64,000 nucleotides of DNA from the NCBI GenBank assembly GCA_031390755.1, contig JANMTS010000116.1, positions 1 through 64,000 on the forward strand. Direction: 5' to 3'. Under the pieces are notes generated by a model that had not been told where the DNA came from, ran no database searches, and saw nothing but the letters and a program-made list of their open reading frames with translations. Made by a program: the position numbers and the translations under genes. Origin of the DNA: DATMER01 sp031390755. GTDB lineage: Bacteria > Acidobacteriota > Thermoanaerobaculia > Multivoradales > UBA5704. This document shows positions 6,906 to 15,400 of this stretch, one piece after another (the first letter of the stretch is position 1; each line of letters opens with the position of its first letter).

Positions 6906-8795
6906 ATGCTACGATCCGGGCTCGCCATGCCCCCGATCCCGGCCCCTCCGCCCGCCGAAGCGCGCGCCTTCCTCGCTTCCGTTCCTCTTCTCCAGGGGCT
7001 TGGCGACGCCGTGGTCGACGAAATCGCGGCCCATGTCACCTGGCTGCACGTGCAGGGCGGCCATCAGCTGTGCCGCCAGTCGGACGAGAGCGACGGTCTC
7101 TACCTGGTCTACAGCGGCCGTCTGTCCATCGTCCGGGAGCTGCAGAACGGCGAGGAGGTGGTGCTCAGCCACGTGGGCCGGGGCGACTCGCTCGGCGAGG
7201 TGGCTGCTCTCACCGGCAACGTCCGTTCGGCCACGGTGCGCGCCCTGCGCGACTCCCATCTGGCGCTTCTCGACCGCGAGTCACTCGACCGGATCCTGCT
7301 GCGTCATCCCGCGCTCACGCTCGCCCTCACCCGCCGGCTCGCCACCTGGATCGGGCCGGAAACGCCGTTCGCGCCGCGCGGCCAGGGCTGCGTGGCCGTG
7401 GCGCTCACCGCCGTCCATGCGGGCATCCCCCTGGCCGAGGTCGCCGTCCGCCTCGGCGAGGCGCTCTCCGTCCTCGGCACGACGCTTCACCTGAGCACGC
7501 GCAAGCTCGCCGAGGTCTTCGGGGCCACTCCCAGCGAGGAGCGCCTGGCCTCCTGGATCGACGAGCAGGAATCGCGGCATGCCTTTCTGATCTATGAGGC
7601 CGATCCCGGGGTGACCTCCTGGACCCGCCGCTGCCTCCGGCAGGCCGACCGCGTCCTCATCGTGGCGGACGCCGACGACGCGCCGGCGCTGGGAGAGATC
7701 GGCGGCGCGCTGGTCCGCTGCGAGGGACGGCCGCGCGAGGAGCTGGTCCTGCTGCACGGGAACCGGCCCCGGGAACGCCCCCGCGGCACGGCGCGCTGGC
7801 TGGAGCTGCACGGCTTCCTGCGCCATCACCACATCCGCCTCGGCGGGACTCCGGCCTCTCAATCCGACTTCGGCCGGCTCGCCCGCTTCGTCAACGGCAC
7901 GCCCGTGGGCCTCGTGCTGGGCGGCGGCGGCGCCCGCGGCTTCGCGCACATCGGCGCCATCCGGGCGTTGCAGGAGGCCGGCATCCCCATCGACCGGGTG
8001 GGCGGCACCAGCATGGGCGCCGTCATGGCCGGCCTGCTGGCTCGCGGCTTCGACTGGAAGGACATGGTCCGCCTCAACCGCTGGGGGTGGGTGAAGTACA
8101 AGCCGCACAGGCTCTTCACCCTGCCGATCATCTCGCTCATCTCGGCCCGCAAGGCCGAGCGCATGCTCGACATGATGTTCGGCGACGACCAGATCGAGGA
8201 TCTCTGGCTCAGCTTCTTCTGCGTCTCCACGAACCTGACGAAGGCGGAGGTGGTGGTCCACCGCCGCGGCGACCTGGAGCGCTGGGTGGGAGCCAGCATG
8301 CGGCTGCCCGGCGTGGTCGCGCCCATGGTCGTGGAGGGCGACCTGCTCGTCGACGGCGGCGTGCTCGACAACCTGCCGATCGACGTGATGCGGCGCCAGG
8401 GCCGCGGCCCGGTCATCGCGGTCGACGTCTCGGCCGCGGTCGACCTCAGGATCGACCGGAGCTACCGCGAGGCGCCCAGCCCCTGGCGGCTCCTGACCGG
8501 TGCATGGCGCCGCACGGCGAAGCCCTTCCCGAACATTCTCCAGATCATCCACCGCTCGGCCGTCCTGGCCAGCGACATCCGGGCGCGGCAGGCCCGGAAC
8601 GGAGTGGACCTCTACCTGGACCTCCCCATCGAGGGCTTCGACCTGTTCGACGTGGCGCCGCTCGATCAGCTCGTGGACAAGGGCTATCAGTTCACGCGGG
8701 AGCTGTTGATCCGGGAGCCGTGGCCGCCCACCCTTCCGAGATCTGCCGCTCCCGGATCGCCCGTTCCACCAACCCGAACGTCATCCGGGCGTTGA
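6906..8795 (+). CDS. Cyclic-nucleotide-binding patatin-like phospholipase (NTE/RssA type)
   Basis: Predicted serine lipid hydrolase fused to a cNMP-binding regulatory domain, as in neuropathy-target-esterase-like bacterial proteins. The cNMP beta-roll covers about residues 20-140 (SDGLYLVYSGRLSI, GDSLGEVAAL). A linker of about 180 residues, including a degenerate region reminiscent of the NTE middle part, leads to patatin (about 335-540). Patatin has the glycine-rich oxyanion motif GGGGARG, nucleophile GTSMG (Ser near 369) and DGG (Asp near 483), so the dyad is complete. The start is uncertain: ATG 6906 and ATG 6927 are both weakly supported, and a GTG at 6870 lies in repeat DNA. Its last 104 bp overlap the convergent gene. 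Confidence 0.85.
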   Translation: MLRSGLAMPPIPAPPPAEARAFLASVPLLQGLGDAVVDEIAAHVTWLHVQGGHQLCRQSDESDGLYLVYSGRLSIVRELQNGEEVVLSHVGRGDSLGEVAALTGNVRSATVRALRDSHLALLDRESLDRILLRHPALTLALTRRLATWIGPETPFAPRGQGCVAVALTAVHAGIPLAEVAVRLGEALSVLGTTLHLSTRKLAEVFGATPSEERLASWIDEQESRHAFLIYEADPGVTSWTRRCLRQADRVLIVADADDAPALGEIGGALVRCEGRPREELVLLHGNRPRERPRGTARWLELHGFLRHHHIRLGGTPASQSDFGRLARFVNGTPVGLVLGGGGARGFAHIGAIRALQEAGIPIDRVGGTSMGAVMAGLLARGFDWKDMVRLNRWGWVKYKPHRLFTLPIISLISARKAERMLDMMFGDDQIEDLWLSFFCVSTNLTKAEVVVHRRGDLERWVGASMRLPGVVAPMVVEGDLLVDGGVLDNLPIDVMRRQGRGPVIAVDVSAAVDLRIDRSYREAPSPWRLLTGAWRRTAKPFPNILQIIHRSAVLASDIRARQARNGVDLYLDLPIEGFDLFDVAPLDQLVDKGYQFTRELLIREPWPPTLPRSAAPGSPVPPTRTSSGR

Positions 8796-9663
8796 TCTCG
8801 CCGAGCGGGTGGAGCGCGAGCCCGCCGTCCGGGAGGACGTACATCCAGGCGTCGATCCCGAACGGGCCGACATACCCGGCCCGCGCCAGGGCGTCGGCGA
8901 CGCCCTCCACCACGGCCTCCATCCGCGCCCGCTCCGGAATCTCCGCGGCCAGATCGATCCCCGCGAACTGGCCTTTCCGGTCCACCGTCTGTCCGTGAAA
9001 ACCGAGGATCTCCAGGCCGGACGGAGTCAGAAGCGCGGAGCACCCGAAGTCCGCCGTCCGCTCCATCCAGGGCTCGAAAAGCAGGGGACCGTGGAGCTCG
9101 AACAGCCGCTCGACCGTCCGCCGGGCCTTCGGATCGGCGAGCGGCGATCCCTCCCGGTGGATGTAGCGGGACCGTCCGGACGCCGAGTAGGGGGCCTTCA
9201 CCACCCAGGGACCGACGGGCTGGAGCCGATCCAGCTCCGCCAAGCTCTCGACCATCCGGGCGCCGGACAGAGCGCATCCCAGCTCCCGGGCGACCTGAAG
9301 ATGGAACCCCCGGTGATGGACCGCCGCCACGACTTCAGGCCGAGCAGCCGGCAAAGTCCAGACCCGTTCCCAGAGGGGGCTGACAATTAGATAGGGCTTC
9401 CGGGGAGCGAGGCGGAGAGCTGTGGTCGTCGGGGTCTCGCACCAGGCCAGAACCTCGGTCGTCGGCGTCGGCGGCTCTGGATCGGGATCGCCGGGCATCC
9501 AGAGTTGATCGTCCTCGTTCATGAACACGCGCAGGCGGGGAGCGAGGCGCGCCACGGTCTGAATCGTCTCCCGGGAGGGAGTCCGAGGCCGGCCCACCCG
9601 GGCACGCCGCGAAAACCAGGCCAGCTCGTCCTCGGCAAGAAGGTTGGCGCAAAGCACTCGCAC
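8692..9663 (-). CDS. ATP-grasp fold protein, substrate unknown
   Basis: The C-terminal two thirds show ATP-grasp features: a lysine-containing WVVKAPYSASGRSR strand-loop, an acidic LFEPWM segment and the metal-binding EINARMTFG near the end. Such enzymes ligate a carboxylate to an amine or thiol through an acyl phosphate. The N-terminal part (residues 1-100) is not recognisable. Start chosen at GTG 9663; GTG 9657, with AGGGG seven bases upstream, is about equally good, and ATG 9753 is the nearest ATG. The gene converges on the patatin gene and overlaps its coding 3' end by 104 bp, which is unusual. No neighbour reveals the product. Confidence 0.72.
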   Translation of the reverse strand: MRVLCANLLAEDELAWFSRRARVGRPRTPSRETIQTVARLAPRLRVFMNEDDQLWMPGDPDPEPPTPTTEVLAWCETPTTTALRLAPRKPYLIVSPLWERVWTLPAARPEVVAAVHHRGFHLQVARELGCALSGARMVESLAELDRLQPVGPWVVKAPYSASGRSRYIHREGSPLADPKARRTVERLFELHGPLLFEPWMERTADFGCSALLTPSGLEILGFHGQTVDRKGQFAGIDLAAEIPERARMEAVVEGVADALARAGYVGPFGIDAWMYVLPDGGLALHPLGEINARMTFGLVERAIRERQISEGWAATAPGSTAPA

Positions 9664-9803
9664 GCCCCTAGTATCGAGACGGGGCTGCCGCGGCGCAACC
9701 GGAGTTCGCGCCGCGATTTGAAATCCGAAAGGGTGGAGGGCGGAGCTGGACATCGGAGTGTCCAGTCTTGGAGACCCGACCTCCCAAGGTCTTTCGGTGC
9801 ATC

Positions 9804-9987
9804 GATTGTCAGAGAACCTCTCCAGGCGGCCAGCCGCGCCGCGAAGAGTGCGCATCATGGACCGTCCCCGGGCCAGCGTCAAGGACCAAAAAGTCCATAT
9901 TCTGGACGACTCTCCCAGGAGAGCGCTCGGGATGTATAGAAAACCCACATTTTGGCCTCTTGACTCGCGTGGAATGGCCTCTATAGT
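9804..9987 (+). promoter_or_regulatory. Leader and promoter of array locus B
   Basis: The segment opens with GATTGTCAGAGAACC (9804-9818), matching GATTGTCAAGGAACC at 141-155 in locus A. It ends with TTGACT (9960-9965), N16 and TATAGT (9982-9987). In between it shares TCAAGGA, TCTGGACG and CACATTTTG with the locus A leader in the same order. The first array unit begins 36 bp after the -10 box. No ORF explains the conservation. The inverted GATTGTCA end and the GTTCCTTGAAAAC start of the tail at 10310 form an imperfect inverted pair around the array. Confidence 0.62.
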
Positions 9988-10022
9988 AGCGCTCCTCTCG
10001 AAACGGGGGCCGCAGGAGCCGC

Positions 10023-10277
10023 AGAGAACCTTCTCCGGCGGCCGATAACGTTCTCCCAGCGTCGAGAAGGTTCTTTGGCGCTCGATAAGCTTCTCCTGCG
10101 CAGGAGAGGGTTATTCGGTGGGGGAGAAGGTTCGCCGGGCGCCGGAGAAGCTTGTCTGCCGCCGGATAACGTTATCCGTGGCCGGATAACGTTATCCGGG
10201 GTGGGAGAACCTTATCGGCCACGGGAGAACGTTATTTGCCGCGGGAGAAGGTTCTCTGCGGCGGGAGAAGGTTCGTA
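10023..10277. repeat. Array B: 13 palindromic 20-bp units
   Basis: Dyad centres fall at 10029.5, 10049.5, 10069.5, 10089.5, 10109.5, 10129.5, 10150.5, 10170.5, 10190.5, 10210.5, 10230.5, 10250.5 and 10270.5, an exact 20-bp period with one 21-bp step. The 14-bp core consensus is GGAGAANSTTCTCC, with perfect GGATAACGTTATCC in units 8 and 9. A 6-bp G+C-rich linker separates cores. The sequence is unrelated to array A, yet the unit number, leader and tail match. Not a CRISPR: there are no unique spacers. Confidence 0.88.
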
Positions 10278-10310
10278 GGCGCGCCGGGATGGCTCGGGAC
10301 CGACGAGATG

Positions 10311-10445
10311 TTCCTTGAAAACTTGGAGGGATGGCGGCTGCCGAGTCCAAGGCCACCGCCGTTCCACTCGGAGGCCGCCTGCCGGGGAGGGGGCGACCGA
10401 CTGCCGGAGGTGTGCGCTGCCGGAGGGCGCTCCGCACGGCTCCGG
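10311..10445 (+). repeat. Array-B tail element
   Basis: Copy of the element at 619-749. It shares a block of about 40 bp (GGAGGGATGGCGGCTGCC through CCACCGCCGTTCC), a CGCCTGCCGGGGAGGGGGCG block like that of the inverted copy at 44-150, and CCGGAGGTGTGCG (10404-10416). The right hairpin arm here is imperfect (CGCACGGCTCCGG, 10433-10445). It lies immediately after array B, as the first copy lies after array A. Confidence 0.8.
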
Positions 10446-10511
10446 GAGAAGTCTGGGTTTCTTCGTAACCTCCCCGTCTTTTTCACCCTCTATCGAGAGT
10501 ACCGCAACTCC

Positions 10512-10793
10512 TCATCGACTCTCTCGGCCAGGAAAGATCTTCAGCAGGGACTGGTAAGGGACATCCCGCTTGTTGGCCAACATCTTGAGGTTCTCGATGA
10601 GGCCCTCCGGAAGCCGTAGCGAAATCGTCCGCGTCGACGGCTTGAGGCGAGAGAAGGTGACCGGCTTCGCGCGGCTCCAGTCGACGAAGTCGGTGGAGTC
10701 ATGCGTCGCCCAGAACTCCCTCGCCTCGTCTTCGGAGTCAAATCTCGGGATGGCTTCAAACTCCTGGCTTCTGGCACGCTCATACTCCTTCAT
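10512..10793 (-). CDS. brnA: BrnA-like type II antitoxin (CopG/RHH family)
   Basis: The family signature is clear: IPRFDSEDEAREFWATHDS, VDWSRAK, a basic linker and the ribbon-helix-helix STRTISLRLPEGLIENLKMLA followed by KRDVPYQSLLKI. Such proteins neutralise BrnT ribonuclease and repress their operon. ATG 10793 is chosen; ATG 10808 is also in frame. After LLKIF one extra C shifts the frame: removing it would give LAERVDEELRYS, the usual kind of C-terminus, before a stop. So the present end (PGRESR) is frameshifted. No intact toxin gene lies upstream, only a relic. Confidence 0.82.
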   Translation of the reverse strand: MKEYERARSQEFEAIPRFDSEDEAREFWATHDSTDFVDWSRAKPVTFSRLKPSTRTISLRLPEGLIENLKMLANKRDVPYQSLLKIFPGRESR

Positions 10794-10868
10794 CTCTCGG
10801 CGGGTCATGTCCCGCGCCGAAATGACTCTCACACAGACTACCCATGACGCCGTGAAAGTATAAGCCCC
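10794..10868 (-). pseudogene. brnT: Relic of brnT toxin C-terminus
   Basis: Directly upstream of and in frame with brnA, the minus strand reads YTFTASWVVCVRVISARDMTRRE. The ISAR-(D/K)-x-T-RRE string is the characteristic C-terminus of BrnT ribonucleases, and the preceding residues fit the last beta-strand. Nothing recognisable as the rest of BrnT lies further upstream, where the next gene begins. So the toxin has been lost except for about 25 residues, which are fused in frame to its own antitoxin. Confidence 0.68.
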
Positions 10869-10903
10869 CGGGCGTGGCGCCGGCCTGTTGTACTATCGGG
10901 GCC

Positions 10904-11095
10904 ATGGAAAAGAAGGCAATCCCGGACCATGGGCACGTGCCTGCCCCGCAAAGGGACTCGCCCGCACCTCCCGGGACCGGGCCGGACGACGCACTCATCC
11001 TCTGGATGCTGAGCCTGACGCCGACTGAGCGGCTGGCGGTGGCTCAAGGCTTCATGGACAGCACCTTCGCTCTCCGCAATGGACAGCGCTCCTAG
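10904..11095 (+). CDS. Small protein paired with a nucleotidyltransferase
   Basis: A 63-aa protein with the pattern DDALILWMLSLTPTERLAVAQGF, a short amphipathic region resembling small partners often found directly upstream of MNT-like nucleotidyltransferases. The start is ATG 10904; the longer frame from 10874 lacks support. Its last 17 bases overlap the next gene, suggesting translational coupling. It may be an antitoxin or accessory subunit; I do not recognise a named family, and the function is inferred only from the pairing. Confidence 0.6.
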   Translation: MEKKAIPDHGHVPAPQRDSPAPPGTGPDDALILWMLSLTPTERLAVAQGFMDSTFALRNGQRS

Positions 11096-11573
11096 ATATC
11101 TCGAGATCCTGAAGGTTCTCGCTCGCCATCAGGTCGAGCACATCGTCGTCGGCGGGGTGGCCGCGATCCTGGAAGGGGCGCCGGTGTCGACGTTCGACCT
11201 CGACATCGTCCCCGACCCGGCACCTGACAACCGCACTCGCCTCCTCGCCGCTATTCGAGAGCTTGAGGCTCGCTATCTTGACCCGGCAGGTCGGCATCTC
11301 GTACCGGACGAGACCAAACTGGCCACGATGCGGATCCACCAACTCCTGACGCGAGCCGGACCGCTCGACGTCCTCAGTACGATCGGAAAGGCCATGACCT
11401 ATGAAGATCTCCGCGTCAGAACCCACGAGAGGGTGGTCGGAGATCTGCGCGTGCGTTGCCTCAATCTGGATGCCGTGATCGAGTCCAAAGAGCAAGCGGA
11501 CCGGGACAAGGACAGGGCTATGCTGCCAGTCCTGCGGCGGACTCTGGAACTGAAGAACCTCGCCGAGTCCTGA
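11079..11573 (+). CDS. Nucleotidyltransferase-fold protein (MNT/AbiEii-like)
   Basis: The N-terminal segment VVGGVAAILEGAPVSTFDLDIV contains the GG...T-x-DLD arrangement of minimal nucleotidyltransferases: the glycine-rich helix start and two metal-binding Asp. The remainder (RLLAAIRELEARY, MTYEDLRVRTH, LDAVIESKEQADRDKDRAMLPVL) fits the C-terminal half of the same fold with the common K-x-x-A-xR-x-KD motif. Such proteins transfer nucleotides to proteins or tRNA, in some systems as toxins or antitoxins. At 164 aa it is a complete minimal domain. The overlap with the 63-aa gene suggests a two-gene module. The target is unknown. Confidence 0.75.
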   Translation: MDSAPRYLEILKVLARHQVEHIVVGGVAAILEGAPVSTFDLDIVPDPAPDNRTRLLAAIRELEARYLDPAGRHLVPDETKLATMRIHQLLTRAGPLDVLSTIGKAMTYEDLRVRTHERVVGDLRVRCLNLDAVIESKEQADRDKDRAMLPVLRRTLELKNLAES

Positions 11574-11612
11574 GGGCCAGAGTTCGGGCGACGGATTTTG
11601 CGACCCTGACAA

Positions 11613-12040
11613 GACAATAATTTCATTCACAGCTGAATCCCGCGCAGCCGCCCCGGTCAGCTTGTCCAGCGACCCTGGAGATCCTGAATCCCCGTCCGAG
11701 CTCGGGGGCTTGCTGTTCCAATTCGGCGGCGATGTCTTGAGCTGGCCGGTGTTGAGCTGGTTGATCACGGAGGTCAGGTGCAGGCGGACTGAGACGAAGG
11801 CCTGCTTTTCGGGGTCAGTGAGCTGCTGAACCTCGCTCACGACCTCGATGCTGTAGAGCTGGATCTCGATCGCTCTCAAAGCGTCGAGGAGCTTTCGGGG
11901 CCGCCAGGGCCTGGGCGGCTTCAGCTTGCGCCTGGTCGGCGGCGGCCTGGGCCTGCTTGACCGGATCGATTGGGGCGTCCGAGGGCGACGACCAGCGCGG
12001 TGCTGGTGGCCGGGGGGGCCTCTCTCGAAGCCTCAGGCAC
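11613..12040 (-). pseudogene. Degraded copy of the gene at 15934-16455
   Basis: Base by base this segment follows 15965-16380 in the same orientation. It shares GGTCAGCTTGTCCAGCGA, AGATCCTGAATCCC, GTTGAGCTG-TTGATCAC, GAGGTCAGGTG and ACGAAGGCCTG, with scattered substitutions and small deletions that break the frame, for example near 11880. The residues still readable include QAFVSVRLHLTSVINQLNTGQL. The N-terminal Pro/Ala-rich part is shortened. It is the left member of a direct repeat enclosing the low-G+C segment at about 12060-15900. Confidence 0.78.
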
Positions 12041-12423
12041 CTTTTCGGAGGATGAGGGCCCATTCAGGTTTGCCTACTAAACGAATTGAGGCATGCGGGG
12101 TCTAGTCCATGTAGGGTCGACTCCTTGCTCGGCGAGCGCATAGGTACTAAAGTTATCCCCCGGACTGAGGCCCAACTACTCTTCATCCTATTGTTTGCAG
12201 CGCCCAGCCTGATGGGGTTTAGTCCAGGAAGTCACAAAATTGCATATGGCTCAGCCTGGTGGCCCCGCTCGGGTCGGAGAGCCATGAGCCAAAGCAGATA
12301 GAGCCACATCTACGAGGCTATATAAAAGGGTGGCGTAGAAATAGCGGATCTCCACTCTTGCTGGTCGATGCACCGAACTGGACGCGTCTAAAGCTGCAGC
12401 AAGTCTATGGCGGGAGGTATGCG
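12041..12423. other. Gap before the island gene
   Basis: The base composition drops here from the G+C-rich background to a much more A+T-rich one. I find no recognisable gene, RNA or terminator. In-frame codons continue upstream of the island gene to 12259, but they lack a ribosome site and encode nothing familiar. A promoter is expected here, but I could not identify convincing boxes. Confidence 0.4.
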
Positions 12424-15400
12424 ATGGGCTATCTTTTCTTGGCGGCCTGTAGTATCGCGATCAGCGTGCTGTTGTGGTTCGCCTCAGAACGCCCAAATCT
12501 TGTTGCTGAGCACCGGGCGATTCGCAATCATCTTATAGAATTTATGAGAGTTTGGCTTGCGCTGTCGGTGTTTTATATATTCCAAGCATTTTTAGAGCCG
12601 CTTCCATCAGTAATTCCGGCATGGAGCCGCAATTGTTTGGTGGGATATTTGTCACCTTTGTTCTTGTGGCATTTCTGTGTGGCGCTGACGTTAGGGTTTG
12701 GAAACATCTGGCTTCGCCGAGCTGGTCTCGAACTCGAGATATCCGAGCTTCCGCAAAACAGGGAGAAGCTCGTATTGCCGCTAGAGACATTGGGCACCTC
12801 GCAGCGAGGGGTTAAATGGTGCACGGAGGAGGGTATACTCTATGGTTTCTTAGCCGCTCTTCTTCTACTTGGCTTCGTACCTTCCCTGGCGTCCTCTCGC
12901 ATTGCACTATCGGTCGTGTATTCATTTCAAATTTTAGCCACGTCAGTACTCTTTCTCCGCCTGGGTCTGGCATATAGAAGTATTCTCGGGTCGCAGCTAT
13001 TGTTTGTTTTGTCGATTCTGTATGCGCTTCTTCAGCTTCCGTATGGCCTTCTGGTTCCTGCTGGAACCTTTAGCAGCTATGAGTTCCCTCTTGGCCTACT
13101 GAAGGTGTCCCACGGTCTAGCGCTGGCTGCTATTTGTCTGTCGTATGCGCGAAGGCAAGGTGATCAGATTGAGGCACCTACGGCTGGATCGCTTAGGCGG
13201 TTGGCGAAGCGCCTTCAAGGGCGAGCGACTCTGCGTGGCATCATGCAGTGCATGGTTTTTTCCGCGCTGGCAATGCTCGCGCTCTTGCTGCTCGGGGGGG
13301 CATACTCATGCGCGTTATCCTACCTGCGAGATCAGGGGTATCGTGAGCTACAATTGTTGCCCGCGCGGCTTCTATTTAGCCTAGTGCTCTTGTTATGTTG
13401 GCAGGTGTGCGGCTACTTTGTGCTGGCAAAGCTCCGCTTTCGCGTAAATTGGGCGGACCATAGGGAGCTATTGCATCACTTTAAAGTCACGGTGCAGGAG
13501 CCTGCCGCAAGCGTACCTGGAATCGAGTTGGTCTCTATAGAACTCGCCGAGAGAGTAGCGCCGGTCGTCGAGCAACAAACGCAAGTCATCTTACTTCACG
13601 GCCTTTTCAGCAGTGGTGCAGCTGCGTGGGGGCTTCTGCCCCTTGTGCTGCTTCGGGAGGGACCAGCTACATGTGTCCGTAGCTTAACCTATAGTCACGG
13701 TCTCTTTACTCGCCGGCGGGCTCTCGATCAGATTACTAGAGATGTGGCTACCAAGATTGGTTCACTAATCTCAGACTTTCCTGGAAAGACTGTGCTTATT
13801 GGCCACAGCTTAGGTGGCGTGATTGCTCTCAAAGTCTTGCCGGAACTAATTCGCAATCGTTCCGGTGGACCGGCTAATGGCTTGTACCATGTGGGCATAG
13901 TTGGTGCTCCTCTGTTAGGTTCGAGTTTTGCCAAGGTGTTATTCCCTTGGCCGTGGTCACGAATGCTTGGGCGCCACTCTCGACTTCTTGAAGAGACCCT
14001 CCGCGACGCTCTTAGTGTAATACCGCCGGTTGGGAGCGCGGCAGATGGAGAGATCTTGTTCCCGAGCCTCACTTTCGTATATGGAAGCCGCGACTCTGTT
14101 GCTGGGGAGTTTGTCCAGTTTGCTGCTTTCCATGGAGAAAAAATACGAGCGCCGGCTTTTCATGGCCTAGGGCTTGTCTTTCAGGAGACACAGGAGTTAG
14201 CACGCGTATATCACCGAATGTTGTCGACGCCTCCAAGGGCTGTGGCCTTGGCGCGGGCGATAGGAGGTGGCATACTGGCCAACGCTCAATTTAATGCGAG
14301 CGGGGTGTTCATATTCTCTGAAAGTTTGCGAGTTGCAAGCGCCCAATTCATCGGTGCGCTGCAAGAGGACCGGCTACTTGAAGCGGAGCAGGAATCTCTT
14401 GAACAGAGACTGAGAAAATTGTATACGGGGATTCAGAAGGGTAGAGTCAATTGGGGGGAGTATTGGCAACAGTTAGAAGATGAGGTGAGCAGAGCGGCAA
14501 CTCCTAGAGTTTTTGTTAAGAATTGGTCAGAGAGCCATGTGCTGCTTCTCTATGCTAACCGCTTTGCAGGCTTCTTTGCAATTATGCCTCGTGATGGACT
14601 GGTGCTTGGAGGAGAAACGAGGAATGCGTTCAGGAGCCCCCATCTAGGGCCCGTTAGCTCCGCTATCATGACGGCATTTCGGGATTTGGACCCTGCGGCT
14701 GTAGGCGCTGTAGTTTTTGAAGGCTGTGAACACGAGATGCAAATACGTGCTCAGAGCTTTACTGTGAATAGGGCGAGCTTTACTACCCTGATCGACTCCA
14801 GGGGCACTTATTATGGTCTATATGCATTCGATGGGACTGTAGGCGCCGGTGGCGGAGTGGACCAATTATATGTACATATTGGCGCGCCTGGGCAGCCGTT
14901 AAATATGGAAGAGTTGGCATTTGCTTGTTACGATGAAGTGAGCAATTCACAGTTATTCGCTGAACTTGTGGAATTGGGAAAGAATTGTTGGCTGTGTCGA
15001 TTGAAGCTCGGTTCTCGGCTAGGCGGCGGCCAAGAAGTGCGGCTACGCCTGAGCTTTCGACGCCAGCACTGCGTAAATCTCCTTCACGGGTTTGAATTAT
15101 TCCGCCTTGAACCAGTGCTTGCGGTTGGGGCACGGTTATGCATTCGGCTATTATTGCCGGGGCGTGTGTTTGCGTTAGACGCTTTTAAGGTGAGGGAGGG
15201 TAAAATGGAGATATTGACTCCTCGGCGATCGGAGGATGCACTAGAGCGGCGCTATGTCTATTCTTTAGAAGATGAGGTCGGGATTGACGATCAAGCCATA
15301 GGGGTAAGGTTTGCGGTTGACACGGTGACTGCTGAGCGGCGAAGACTGCGAGATATGGTCACTATAGGGCAGGCACGCCGGGAAGATCTTGTCAAGATTG

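Noticed and set aside
320..10277. Arrays A and B as CRISPR arrays
   Set aside because: Units are contiguous 20-21 bp dyads with 6-bp linkers, not 25-40 bp repeats with unique spacers, and no cas gene is in the window.
11052..11879. 275-aa minus-strand frame
   Set aside because: It joins the antisense of the nucleotidyltransferase gene to the decayed duplicate at 11613-12040; only the latter part has homology, and that is frame-broken.
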